A stretch of DNA of 64,000 nt from Pseudozyma flocculosa PF-1 (taxonomy: Eukaryota; Basidiomycota; Ustilaginomycetes; Ustilaginales; Ustilaginaceae), in assembly GCF_000417875.1 (NCBI RefSeq), contig NW_006920883.1:216128-280127 (forward strand). Reading direction: 5' to 3'. The notes below the pieces were generated by a model. It was not told the DNA's origin, made no database searches, and saw only the letters and a program-made list of their open reading frames with translations. This document shows positions 20,096 through 30,416 of the stretch, piece after piece. The position numbers and the translations under genes are program-made. The number at the start of each line of letters is the position of its first letter. Position 1 is the first letter of the stretch.

Positions 20096-22924
20096 TCAGT
20101 GGAGGGTGACGTTGATGATCTTGATCTCGTCCCTGGCGAGTGGGAGAGGAAGAAGAGGAGAGCAGGGCGGCGCACGGAGGGGGCCACATGGAATGAGACG
20201 AAGCGACGAAGGATGAGCAAACGACGACCCAGCAAACGAGACAGCATCGGAGACGGGGCACGAGCCGAGGGCGCCGTCGACTCACCTGGGCTTATCGTTC
20301 TTGTCCACGCGAGCATTCTCGATGCGGCCGACGACGTCCAGGCCGGCCTCTACCCTGCCAAAGACGGTATGTTTGCCATCCAACCACGGCGCCTCGACGG
20401 TAGTGATGAAAAACTGGCTGCCGTTGGTGTTCTTGCCGGCATTGGCCATGCTGAGCGTGTACGGCCGATCGTGCTTGAGCCCTTCCTTTGTGCGGATCTC
20501 GTCTTCAAACTCGCCGCCCCACAGCGACGTGCCGCCCGTGCCATCGCCCAGCGGATCGCCCGTCTGGATCATGAATTTGCGGATAACGCGGTGAAAGATG
20601 ACGCCGTCGTAGTAGCCCTTGCGGCTGAGTCCGACAAAGTTTTCCACGGTCCGAGGACATTGGTCCGGAAAGAGGCGCAGCGAAATGTCGCCCATGGTCG
20701 TGTGCAGCGTCGCGGTGCGCGATAGGGCGCCCGCCTTTTTGCCAGACGTGAGGGAAGAGGCCGCCGCGATCGTCTGCTCCTCGCGCGTCGGCCGCTCGTT
20801 GAACACGTCCCGCTCCTGGCCCTCGGACGGCTCGAGCCGCGTAAAGAGGTAGAAGCGCGACCGCTTGTGCGCCGTCGCAAACAGCGTCGGGTCCACCAGC
20901 GTCTGGTTTGAAAGCAGCGGGTTGTCGGACGCTGCCAGGGCCTGTCGGACACCAGACGATGCCAGGAACGTCGTCGGACCAGTCGAAACACGGGCGGTGT
21001 CAGAAGGCGAGCCGGGCCGTCGTCGGGAGCAGAAGCCACAGGCAGTCTCCTGCAGGCCACCAGGAGTAGGCACCACCACGGCAGGCAACTCACAATGCTC
21101 GTCACCACCTTCTTGGACGGCGCGCCCTGGTACAGGCTGACGTTGAGGAACCGCATCGTCTCGTCCTTGCCGAGCAGGCGCGAGACCTTGTTGGTCACGG
21201 TATTGACGACTGGCGGCGCGCGGAAGGCAGACAATCGTCATCTTCAGCAGCTGGCGCCTCGTGCAGTCGCATCCCTCTGCTCCTCCTCCTCCTCCTCCTT
21301 CTTTCCCCCCTCTGCGGCCGCGCAATGGCACCGCTCCCACTCACTCTTGATACCGATGGCCGTGCCGTAGCACAAAAAGTGGCCGCTCTCGTCAAAGACG
21401 ACGTTGCTGGTGGCCAGCCCCGTGGCGTTGTCGGCCGCGCTCTCTGCGCCGCTCTTGGCGCCGGCGTCGAGGTCGCGCTCGACGGCGAGGCGGCGACCAA
21501 ACTCCATGTCGTCGAGCTTGTAGATGGTGGTGCCCGCCTGCTGCATCTCCTGGAGGGCACGCAGCGACTCGTCGTACTTGCGCCTGAGCTTGCCCGACGC
21601 AAAGTCAAACAGCCGGATCTGCCGGTCGGCCAGCGAGAAGGTGGCAAATGTGCTGAAGTCGGGAGAAAACGTGAGCGTGGCCGGCGTCGTCTTGGTCTGG
21701 CGGTCGCGGGCGACCGGAGGGAAACAACAGGATCGAGGGCGGTCAGCACCGTTCCTCGGGCCTTGCGCGGGCAGGGATCGAGGCCCACGACGCACCTTTT
21801 TAAAATCAAACAGGTCTGTGGCCGACTTGAACTCGAACACGCCCTTGGGCAGCGAGTAGGGCTCCGAGGGCGTCCAGTATTCGACCATGCCGCCGACGTC
21901 GGCCGAAACGACGCAGTCGTGCTTTTCGTTGTACTGAGCGGGGCGGAAGGCGAGAGAGAGACGGAGCAAGAGAGAAAAAGGATATCGGGGGAGGTCAACA
22001 CGGCATCGCGGCGAGCAGTGAAGCGGCGGGCGGGAGCAACTCACGGCGAGGAGGTGGCAAGGCTGGCGATGGATGGTGTCGATGGTGGCCGTGGGCGTGC
22101 CGTCTCCGCGCCCGTCGTAGAGGTGGATGCGGTTGGTCCCCTCTTCGGCGCTGCAGGCAGGCAGAGGCAGGCGGGCAGGCAGTGGCAGCAAGAGTGCGCA
22201 TGGTGAGAGCCAAACCCATGGTCAGCGTCTGCGTCTGATGAGTCGCCTGGCTGGCTGCACCTCCTCTGAGCACGACGCGGCACACTCACATGGCGAGGAT
22301 CGTCTCTGCCCTGCCCTTGCGGTGGACCCAGCAGATGGCGCGCGGCGTGAAGTCGAGCTTGATCATGTTGATGAGGTCAAAGTTGACGACGTCAAACACC
22401 TTTACGCTGCCGTCGACGGCGGCGCTGGCGTACATGCGGCCGTCTGCGCTGGCCGAGACGGCCGAGATGAGGCTGAGGTGGGCGCGGTAGTGCTTGACAA
22501 AGTCGACGCCCATGCCGGCGTCCTTGCTCTTCTTCCAGAACTTGACGTGGCCGTCGACGCTCGACGTGATGAGGAAGTCGGTGTGGGCGGTGAGGGTGAC
22601 GAAGTTGATGGTGTCGCGGTGCATCAGCGACTTGTAGTAGCGGTCGGCGCTGGGGAGGTGCGAGAGGTAGGTCGAGGTGTAGGGCAGCGTCTTTGGCTTC
22701 TTGGCCCGGTGCGAGTTGGACGTGGCGGCGGCGGCGGCGGCGCCGTCGGCGGGGGGCGGCATGGGCCCCACGTCTTCGTCGGAAGAGTCGCCGTCGTCGT
22801 TGCCACCGTGGCCGTTGGAGGCGTCGACCGGAGGTGGTGGTGGTGGCATCGGCCCGGGGGACGACGAGGAGGAGGAGGAGGAGCGCGACCGCTTCCTCGA
22901 CGAGACGCTGTCTGGTTCCACCAT
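20096..22924 (-). CDS. PPWD1: WD40-repeat peptidyl-prolyl cis-trans isomerase (PPWD1 type)
   Basis: Nuclear, spliceosome-associated cyclophilin. Seven exons reconstruct 679 residues: 22290-22924, 22045-22150, 21796-21933, 21345-21696, 21094-21209, 20286-20941 and 20096-20132; phases match throughout. After an acidic Ser/Arg N-terminus come WD40 repeats ([23 protein letters not shown], quoted in parts: [47 protein letters not shown]). The C-terminal cyclophilin domain spans about residues 527-679 and keeps the catalytic residues: R567 (FHRVI), F572, Q575 (FMIQTGD) and the cyclosporin-contact W635 (APWLDGKH). It ends [11 protein letters not shown] 22922-22924 has an ACC ATG G context; an in-frame upstream Met exists but would add a hydrophobic leader that does not fit. 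Divergent from the small basic gene at 23299. Confidence 0.93.
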
Positions 22925-23298
22925 GGTGAGCGCGCTGTGCAGAGTAAGAGGGGAGGAGAGGATGGGGCAAAGCAGAGCAAAGCAAAACGAGTGATGGCGG
23001 TCGCGAACAAAGAGGAAGTCGGCCAACAGCAGGCCAAGGGCAGGGTAGGCGCGGGGCGAGTGTTGGTCTGCGGGAACAGAAGATGGGGGAGCTGCAGGGC
23101 CAGATCACCCGCCCTCTTCTCCACACGACCTCGAGGGGCCGCCCGAAAAACTTCAAAGCGCGTGCCTGCCTTGCCTTGCCTTGCCTTGCCTTGCCTTGCC
23201 TTGCCTTGCCTACCTCCTTCCTCCCTTCCTCGCCCTCTTTGCCACCACCACCGCCACCACTTCCTCGTCCTCGGCCTGAAACGACGCAATCGCCCAAT
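22925..23298. other. short divergent promoter (PPWD1 / small basic protein)
   Basis: 374 bp shared promoter. Contains a CCTTG pentamer tract at 23169-23210 followed by a C/T-rich leader to the ATG at 23299. Confidence 0.6.
23169..23210. repeat. pentamer tandem repeat (CCTTG)n
   Basis: About 8.4 perfect copies of CCTTG in the 5' leader region of the small basic gene. Confidence 0.9.
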
Positions 23299-23832
23299 AT
23301 GGTCAAGGCAGGAAAGCTCAAACGTACGTAGCAGCGCGCACACGACCGTCCAAAGGCCGACTCTCGAGCCCTTCTGACTCCCGAGATGCCGCTTCCCCTC
23401 CTTGGCGCCACCTAGGCTCGGAGCGGAGACAACCGGAAGCCTTCCCCATCATCAAGGTCGACGACGACGAGCAGACACCATCCTCGGCCACATCAGCCAC
23501 GGCGGCAGCGACGGCATCTTCCAACCAAGGTGGGCCCGTCCCTCCTTCCACGTCACCCCACGTTGACCGCTGCTCACCCCCCGCCACTTCCTCTCCCGCC
23601 CTATTTCCCTCCTCGCCCTCGGCCCCCACTACGCTCGACAACAGCGCTGCACCGCCCGCACCAAACGCAACAGCAGCAGGCGCCCGCCAAGCGCACCACC
23701 AACCGCGGCAAGACCAGGCAGAAGGACGCCCGCGCAAAGGCCCAAAAGGCCATTGAAAACGCCGAAAAGCTCGCCCACCGCGCCATGATGGTCAACGTCC
23801 GGGCAGAGAAGAAGAAGCGCGCAAAGGCCTAG
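23299..23832 (+). CDS. small basic hypothetical protein
   Basis: Three exons (23299-23323, 23416-23529, 23645-23832), all with GT-AG borders and matching phase, give 108 residues: MVKAGKLKRSERRQPEAFP, a variable Ser/Ala/Thr centre, then a strongly basic helical C-terminus (RGKTRQKDARAKAQKAIENA, HRAMMVNVRAEKKKRAKA). I do not recognise the family with confidence. Its size and Lys/Arg/Ala-rich helix recall small pre-60S ribosome factors such as Alb1, and a nucleolar or RNA-bound role would fit. That is a guess from composition. Exon 2 depends on a TAG acceptor at 23413-23415. Confidence 0.65.
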
Positions 23833-24076
23833 GCCGAAGCCGCCTCCGCCCGAAGGCGCATCCCCACGCTGGTACATCGACAATCATTCATACCCCTTAC
23901 CCACTTACCTCCTGCGGGGACACTCTCCGTCTCTTTGCGCGCGCGCACGGATGCAGGCAGGCTGGATCCAGCTTTGACCGGCTCATGATGGCTTTCGCGG
24001 CGCTCGACCAGGCCCAACATCGTCGTCTACCTGCAGCCCATGGCGCCAACGCGTGCCGTGGCAGACCCGCGCCGGT

Positions 24077-27000
24077 CTATTTGTGCTCGACGACCTGGTC
24101 GCGCTTCCGCTTGCGCTCCTGCATAAACTGCTGGATCTGCCCGCGCAGCTCGTCGGCGGGCACCACGTCTTCGATCTTGAGCGGCATCCGGTTGAACGGG
24201 TCCGTGGCATCGCTCAGCAGGTGCGCCTTGATCGTGGACCGGTCCAGGATCGTCTTGGACGACGGCAGCATCACCGGGTCCTTCATCAGCGTCGCCATCA
24301 GCGGGTCTGAGACGGCCAGTCGCGAGGCGCACAGCAAGGGGGAACGTGTCAGCGCGAGGAGGAGGCGGCGCACGGGGGGCAGAGGAGAAAAAGGGAAGCT
24401 CGGCGACTCACCCAGGTACTCGTCCGGCACCTCTCCCAGGTCCTCTTCCTCGTCGGCTTCCATCTGGCGCACCGTCTCGACCTGGTCAATCATGCCGATA
24501 AAGGCCTCGATCTCGGGCGGGCTCTTGAGCATGTACTTCTGCGCGATGCCCGCGGCCTTTTGGAACGTCTCCTTGCGGTAGCTGCGGCCGTCCTTGGCGA
24601 TGGCGGCGATAAACTCCTGCTTGACGGCGAGGTTGAGGTAGACGCTGAGGATCTGGCGCAGCAGGTTGCGCGGCTCAAAGGCCACCTTTTTCGGGTCCTT
24701 GACCTTGAGCTCCTGGCAGCGCGGGCCGGCGAGCAGGTCGAGGTTGTAGTCGAGCATCGCCGCCAGCCGGTCGACAATCTCGGGCGTCATGAACGAGTCC
24801 TTTGTCTCGGCGGTAAAGTCGATGAGCAGCCGCAGAAACTCGGTGCCCAGCTGCAGGTCGCCGCGCACCGCGCCCTGGATGCTGCGCACGTGGCCCTCGC
24901 GCTCCTGGCGCTCCTCGACGGGCCGCGCCTGCCACGCCGCGGCGTCGTCCATCTCGCTCTGCTTCTGGTGCAGCTCCTGGAGCTTCTCGAGCGCGTCGTC
25001 GAGCAGGAACGTGACGTCGTTCATCAGCCGGTTGATGAAGACGACAAAGTCCGACTCGCGCGACTTGGCCACCCGGTGCAGCTGCTCCTTGTGCTGCGGG
25101 TTCGACCAGATCGCCTTGAAGACCTGAGCCAGGTGGTAGCGGATGTTGAACTTGTCGTAGAACTGCGTGTGCGAGCCCGTCGACTCGGCCTCGATCCAGA
25201 ACGACATGAGCGCCGGCACCAGGTGGCGCAGCGCCAGGTCGTGCACGTTGACATTGTCGCCCATGATGCCGTTGCGGTGGTGGCCAAAGGGGATGACGTT
25301 GTAGAAGAGGATCTCGGCCAGCTTGGCGCGCAAAAAGGGGTTCTTGATGTACCAGCCCGACGACAGGAACGTGGTGCAGAACGTCACCAGGTCGTTCTTG
25401 GCCGGCTCCGTCAGGCTGTCGGGCACGTAGCGCGAGACGAAGAGCATCGTGTCGCACACGTCCTCAAAGACGTGCTCCGGCAGCATCCGGAAGCGCTCCG
25501 GCACCTCCTGCGGCAGCGGCAGCTCCACCTTGGGGTGCGGGTGCGACGCCTTGGGCTCGGCCAGCCGCACCAGCCACGTCATGACAAACGAGTGGAACAC
25601 AATCATCCGCTGCACAAAGTCCGGGTCAAGCAGCTGCGCCTGGGCCGCCAGGGTGCCAGCGTGCATCCTGGCCACCTCAGCCTTGGCCTTTTGCAGGAAC
25701 GCCTCGTACTGCGACGCCTGGGGCGTCGACGACCACATGGCCCGGTCCGCCTCGGTCTCGCCGATGCGCTTCTTGAGCCGCTGCATGTCCTTTTCCAGGT
25801 CGCCCAGCCTCCGGATCGCCTTGCCCGGACCGAGGTTGTTGAGCCGCAATGCGAGGTAGAAGACCTCGGTGATGAAGTTGGGCGCCGCCTGGGCGTCGGC
25901 GGCGGCGGCGGCCTTGGTCGACCACTCCTTGGCCTCGGACTCGGTCGCGTTGAGGCGGGTCAAATCGCCGATCGCGAAGCGCCTCTCGTGGCGCAGGTAC
26001 TCGAGGTCGATCCGGTCGATCTTGGTGTAGCCGGCGTCCATGAAGGGCTCGCAGAAGCGCTCGGCCAGCTCAAACAGGTTGACCATGAAGCCGTCGGTAG
26101 CCACGAGGCGCGAATCGACCTGCATCGCACCGCGCTTGGCGTTGAGCTCGCACGCGCGCCCCCAATAGGCTAGCACGCGCTCGCGCGCCTTGGGGTCCGA
26201 GCGGACCAGGGCGTTCCAGATGCGGAAGTTGAGCGAATGGACAATCTCGAGCGTGGACCGCACGCTGCCCATGTTGCTGTGGATGTCGGACGGCGACCGG
26301 TTGTCCGGATCGCCAAAGTACTGCTGCGTGAGGCTGGGGAAGCCGTCGGGGAAGATCGAGAGACGCAGCACGGGGCCCAGCAGCGAGTCGAGCTCGATGC
26401 CGGCGCCGTCGCTCTGCGGGTTGAAGTTGTCGAGCGCCGTCAGCATCTCGGCGATGCGCTTGTTCTGCGTCGCTTCGACCAGGGCGTTGACGTAGGGACG
26501 CCACTCGAGGCCACCTATCGTCATGCCCTCCTTTGGAGCCCGCTGGGGCGGCAGCTGCGGGCCGCGTCCGCCACGACCCTGCCCTCCTGCGGCGGCACCA
26601 GGCATGCCAGCTGCTCCCGCCTGGCCGAGCAGGTGAGCGAGGACCGCCTGCACATCGCCCGCCGCAGCGGCACGGTTGAGGGCATCGTTGTTGAGCGCAG
26701 GGCCAGTTGACGCTCCGGGCGCACCACCTGCAGCTGCGGAACTAGGTCCAGCCTGACCGCTCGCCGCCGACGCCGCCGATGGCTCGCCCTCGCCATCGCG
26801 GATGCGGCGGGTGAGCTCGGTATAGGCGGGGCCGAGGATCTGGTCGAGCCCGTCGCCGTCGCCGAAGCGCTGTGCGAGCTCACCGACGAACGTCGGCATC
26901 AGCTCCGGGTCGATGGTCTCCCAGTCGCGCGAGAGGTCGACGTTGGAGCTGGTCGGCTGTGAGGAGATGCCAAACGACGACACGGGCGCGGCGACCCGCG

Positions 27001-27511
27001 AGAGCGAGGGCACGAGGACGAGGGGCGAGACGGGCTTTCCGTTCTTTTCTCCGTTTGGGAACATGTCTGGCGTCTGGAGGACGAGGCCGATGTAGCTGAT
27101 GATGAGGCCGCGCATCTCGTCGAGGGCGGCAGAGGCAGCCTGGTGGTCGTTTGGCAGCGCCTTTTTGACCAAGGGCTCCTCGGCCTTGAGCCTGGTCCAG
27201 GCCGCGGCGAGGTAGTCCCAGCTGGTCTGCCCCTTTGGGAGGGCTGCGATCGCGGCGAGGTGGTCGGCGTCGTCGGACATGGCGTCCGAGGGGTCGAGGG
27301 AGAGACGGGAGATGAGGATGCGGTCTGCGATGGACGAGTCGAGGGGCGGTAGGGTGCCATTGTTCTCCTGGGTCAGCTCCTCTGCGAGGTGCTTGAGGTA
27401 GACTTTGGGTGGCGATGCTGTGGACGACGAGGCGTCGGGCCGTGTGAGCGTGATGGCAAAGATGTTGGAGATGGCGCGGTCCTGCCACCGCTGCAGCGGC
27501 TGGCTCGTCAT
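24077..27511 (-). CDS. UFD2: ubiquitin conjugation factor E4, Ufd2
   Basis: U-box E4 enzyme that extends ubiquitin chains on Cdc48 clients in the ubiquitin-fusion-degradation and ER-associated degradation routes. Two exons (24412-27511 and 24077-24306) give 1109 residues. The central Ufd2 core is evident (PDMFPNGEKNGKPVSPLVL, FVSRYVPDSLTEPAKNDLV, NPFLRAKLAEILFYN, NLRIWNALVRSDPKARERVL-like text). The C-terminal U-box starts right at the splice junction: DEYLDPLMATLMKDPVMLPS, then ILDRSTIKAHLL, DPFNRMPL and ADELRGQIQQFM; it ends QVVEHK. Without the intron the U-box would be separated from the core by an unrelated stretch. Divergent from SWC5 across a G-rich minisatellite. Confidence 0.96.
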   Translation of the reverse strand: MTSQPLQRWQDRAISNIFAITLTRPDASSSTASPPKVYLKHLAEELTQENNGTLPPLDSSIADRILISRLSLDPSDAMSDDADHLAAIAALPKGQTSWDYLAAAWTRLKAEEPLVKKALPNDHQAASAALDEMRGLIISYIGLVLQTPDMFPNGEKNGKPVSPLVLVPSLSRVAAPVSSFGISSQPTSSNVDLSRDWETIDPELMPTFVGELAQRFGDGDGLDQILGPAYTELTRRIRDGEGEPSAASAASGQAGPSSAAAGGAPGASTGPALNNDALNRAAAAGDVQAVLAHLLGQAGAAGMPGAAAGGQGRGGRGPQLPPQRAPKEGMTIGGLEWRPYVNALVEATQNKRIAEMLTALDNFNPQSDGAGIELDSLLGPVLRLSIFPDGFPSLTQQYFGDPDNRSPSDIHSNMGSVRSTLEIVHSLNFRIWNALVRSDPKARERVLAYWGRACELNAKRGAMQVDSRLVATDGFMVNLFELAERFCEPFMDAGYTKIDRIDLEYLRHERRFAIGDLTRLNATESEAKEWSTKAAAAADAQAAPNFITEVFYLALRLNNLGPGKAIRRLGDLEKDMQRLKKRIGETEADRAMWSSTPQASQYEAFLQKAKAEVARMHAGTLAAQAQLLDPDFVQRMIVFHSFVMTWLVRLAEPKASHPHPKVELPLPQEVPERFRMLPEHVFEDVCDTMLFVSRYVPDSLTEPAKNDLVTFCTTFLSSGWYIKNPFLRAKLAEILFYNVIPFGHHRNGIMGDNVNVHDLALRHLVPALMSFWIEAESTGSHTQFYDKFNIRYHLAQVFKAIWSNPQHKEQLHRVAKSRESDFVVFINRLMNDVTFLLDDALEKLQELHQKQSEMDDAAAWQARPVEERQEREGHVRSIQGAVRGDLQLGTEFLRLLIDFTAETKDSFMTPEIVDRLAAMLDYNLDLLAGPRCQELKVKDPKKVAFEPRNLLRQILSVYLNLAVKQEFIAAIAKDGRSYRKETFQKAAGIAQKYMLKSPPEIEAFIGMIDQVETVRQMEADEEEDLGEVPDEYLGESPSFPFSPLPPVRRLLLALTRSPLLCASRLAVSDPLMATLMKDPVMLPSSKTILDRSTIKAHLLSDATDPFNRMPLKIEDVVPADELRGQIQQFMQERKRKRDQVVEHK

Positions 27512-27963
27512 TGTGGCAACGGCCGGCGAGTGCGAGCGAGGGGGCGAGGGGGCGAGGGGGCGAGGGGGCGAGGGGGCGAGGGGGCGAGGGGGCGAGGGGG
27601 CGAGGGGACGAGGGAATCAAGGTGGGATGTGCGTCTTGGATGGGGTAGTGTGCGATTGAGGTGCGCTACATTGAGCGTCTCCGGGTGAATGCGGGGTGAA
27701 AGGCGGTTGATGGCGCAGAGGAGGAGGTGGTGGCAAGGTGGCAAGAGGCCGGGGCCGCCCCGTGCGCGGGCCGTATGGCCGCCACCTCAGCCCTTTGCTC
27801 CTTTGGCCCACGAGGCAGGTGGAGAAGCGAGGCCCAACGGCTGCACCCATCGATCACTCGCGCTTCTCATCCTTGTTGCTTCCGTTCCACCACCACCACC
27901 ACCACCACCATCACCTCCGATCTCCTTCCTTGCCGCGCAGTTCCCTTTTCCTTCCCTCGAGAC
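27512..27963. other. divergent UFD2 / SWC5 promoter
   Basis: 452 bp between divergent start codons. Contains the GAGGGGGC minisatellite next to the UFD2 ATG and a CCACCA-rich, C/T-rich leader (27880-27960) next to the SWC5 ATG. Confidence 0.65.
27538..27607. repeat. G-rich octamer minisatellite (GAGGGGGC)n
   Basis: About 8.75 copies of the octamer GAGGGGGC, starting 27 bp upstream of the UFD2 start codon. The + strand has nine G tracts of four or five separated by CGA loops, a textbook G-quadruplex pattern; the UFD2 sense strand is correspondingly C-rich. It may lie in the UFD2 5' UTR or core promoter. Confidence 0.9.
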
Positions 27964-29189
27964 ATGCCTCAAGAAGCAGACCAGGCCGCAGCCGCCGCCC
28001 TCGCCGCGTCGTCCATCGACCCGACCCGGACCGAGGACACCAGCGACCATCAAAACGACGACGAAGACGAAGACGACGAAGACTTTGCTCCGCCAACGCG
28101 CACCACAGGCCCACAACGAGACGGTGAGGCGTCCGATGACGGCGGGCATGGCGACGATGACGACTCAGATGACGAGCAAAGCGATGCTGCGGCAGCAACG
28201 GGCAGGACTCCTCCGTCAAAGAGAAAGGCGGCTGGGGCGGACCCCGACCAGGACATCGACGACGAAGAGGTGGAAGCGGCCAGGCGAGAGCGCGAGGAAA
28301 TGATCAGAGAGGCGGGCGGAGAGGTCCGGCTGGGCAAGCGGAGGAGGACCAGAGCCGCAGCGGATAGCGACGGCAACAATGAGAGGTGAGTCGAGCACCG
28401 TCGCCCAGCGAGACATGGCCCCAGACCGCGCAGTCAAGATCCTTACCCGCGTTCGACGACGTCTTGCCTTGCCGCCTCCTGGGCCCCCTTCCCCCCTTCA
28501 GCTCGGCGCAGGGCGATTCGGAATCCAAGGCCAGAGCGCAGGCAGAGGCGGAAAGGGCGTGGCAGGACATCAAGGCGGCACCAACGTCGGACTCGCCATC
28601 AGCCGTCGCGGCGGCCAACGAAGCAGCGACGGGCGATCCGGAGCTCGTCTCGGTGGTGCAGACTTACGAGTTTGCGGGCGAGACGACCACGACGACCAAG
28701 CTGCTCCCGCGCTCGCATCCAGACGCCATTGCCTACCTCTCGTCGCTCCCCTCGTCGTCTGCTGCCCCTTGCCCCTCGACATCGGCAGCGCCAGCGCCAG
28801 CGCCAGCAGCAGCAGAAGCAGCAGCACCACACCTCTCCTCCGAGGCCGCCGCCGCCGCCACCGCCGCCGCGGGCACCAGTGCGCCAAAGCCAGCGCCGAG
28901 ACCGGGTCCACGTCGTAAGAAGGGTGGCTCCTCGCTCGCCTCGCTCTCGGCGGCGGCGACGGCCAAGCCGACCAAGCTCAACACGCTGGAAAAGTCAAAG
29001 ATGGACTGGGACCGCTTCAAGTCGGACCCTGCCATGGGCATCACCGAGGCCGAGAGGGACGAGATCGAGGCCCAGACAAAGGGCGGGGGCAGCGGGCTGG
29101 GCAGCATCAAGGGTTACCTCGAGCGAAGGGATTTCCTCGAAAGGGTCGACCGCAGGCTCCAGGACGGCAGCGACGGATCCCGGCGGTGA
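27964..29189 (+). CDS. SWC5: SWR1-complex protein 5 (BCNT family)
   Basis: Subunit of the SWR1 remodeller that exchanges H2A for H2A.Z. Two exons (27964-28385, 28502-29189) give 369 residues. The N-terminus is highly acidic (several D/E runs), as in Swc5 where it contacts histones. The conserved BCNT-C domain closes the protein at about residues 295-365: KPTKLNTLEKSKMDWDRF, ITEAERDEIEAQTK, GYLERRDFLERVDRRL. The intron acceptor is CTTCAG at 28501, after a strong pyrimidine tract; a CAG ten bases further on gives the wrong phase. An Ala/Ser/Pro-rich linker joins the two parts. Confidence 0.93.
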
Positions 29190-30416
29190 GCGGCCGTCCC
29201 CACCCAGCGCCGTCGTCGTCGTGCTCGCAATCGAGAAGTGTACTTTTAGGCCGTTTCGGGCGACGGTGACGAGCCGCCGCAGCACCGTCGTCGCAGCATA
29301 CCATCATCAGCACGAGTGAGATTGGCGACCAGTCCGTCCGTCGTCGAGATCACGTGGGCGAAGAAGCTGACGAGGATCCGGCGACGTCGAGGCAAGCAGG
29401 CGGCGGCAGGATGGAAAGAAGGGCTCGGATGGAATTGGCAGCGACGACGAGGTTGGGTGGAGTGAGGTGGTGGGGAAGGGAGCAAAAAGAGGAAGATCGA
29501 GGAGCACAGCTGCTCGACTCGGATCCTCCGTGCCGACGCACCTCGCCGCACCGCGCCCCGCCTGCCAGGCAGGACGAAACGGCGATCGGGGAGGTGGCGA
29601 GCGCTTCCGGAAGGCAAAGCGCGAAAGGGGGTTGGGTGGGGAGAACGAATGTGAGTCGGAAGCCCTGATGGATGCCCGTGGCGACGAGAGAATGGAGAGG
29701 GAAAGAGCCGAGACGCGTGGGGGATAGAGACGAGGGAATTGGAACAAGGGGAGCGTCAAAGTGACGTAGAAGGGGGGAGGGGACGACAAGGGACGCGGCA
29801 GAGTAGCAGCAGCAAGGGCTTGCACGGAGCCAGGCAAGCAATGTCCCGTCGGGCTGAGCGAGGAAGAGCGTGAGGGTGCCGGATGCTCGACGAGGGCGAG
29901 CGATCACCCCCACAGCGGACAGAGCAGAGGATGCCGGAAGGCGAAGTAGTGATGATTGGATCGAGGCCGGTGAGAGCTTGAGAAAGGAATTGTTCAGATA
30001 TGCAAGGCGAGACTGGTGACAGAAAGGCTGGCTTGGCGATGAAGTGGCACGACGTGAGTTTGGCGTGGGCGTGGAGTGGCGTGGCGTGGCGCTGGTGTAT
30101 GGCGTTGGGCTTGGACAGGACGAGGAGGGAGGCCCAAGGAGGTGGGTTGCTTTGGCGATGCAGTCTACCTCGAATGCAGCGATGTCGATGCCCTGACGGG
30201 CGGCGACGATGACGATAAGACCGAGGGCAGACGGCCGGAAGCTTCGAAGTGGTGACCTGGGCTGGAGGAATCGGCCGGGAAGCGTGGTACGCTCCGGCCC
30301 GCTCGCAAGGGTCGCAGGCAGGCAGGAAGGCAGGAAGGCAGGGTGGAGCCTCGCGAGCTGACGTGCGGACCCGGCGGGCCCCCGGTCGCGGAGCTGCCGG
30401 TGACCAGCAGTGCGAC
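29190..30416. other. convergent 3' intergenic region
   Basis: 1.2 kb between the convergent SWC5 gene and the membrane-protein gene. Short overlapping ORFs on both strands have no recognisable domains. No gene seen. Confidence 0.55.

Noticed and set aside
24560..26173. 537-codon plus-strand frame opposite UFD2
   Set aside because: Shadow of the UFD2 coding strand, low-complexity Leu/Arg/Val composition.
28499..28514. Alternative SWC5 intron acceptor at the CAG just before 28512
   Set aside because: Phase does not match the donor at 28386; the CTTCAG acceptor at 28501 does.
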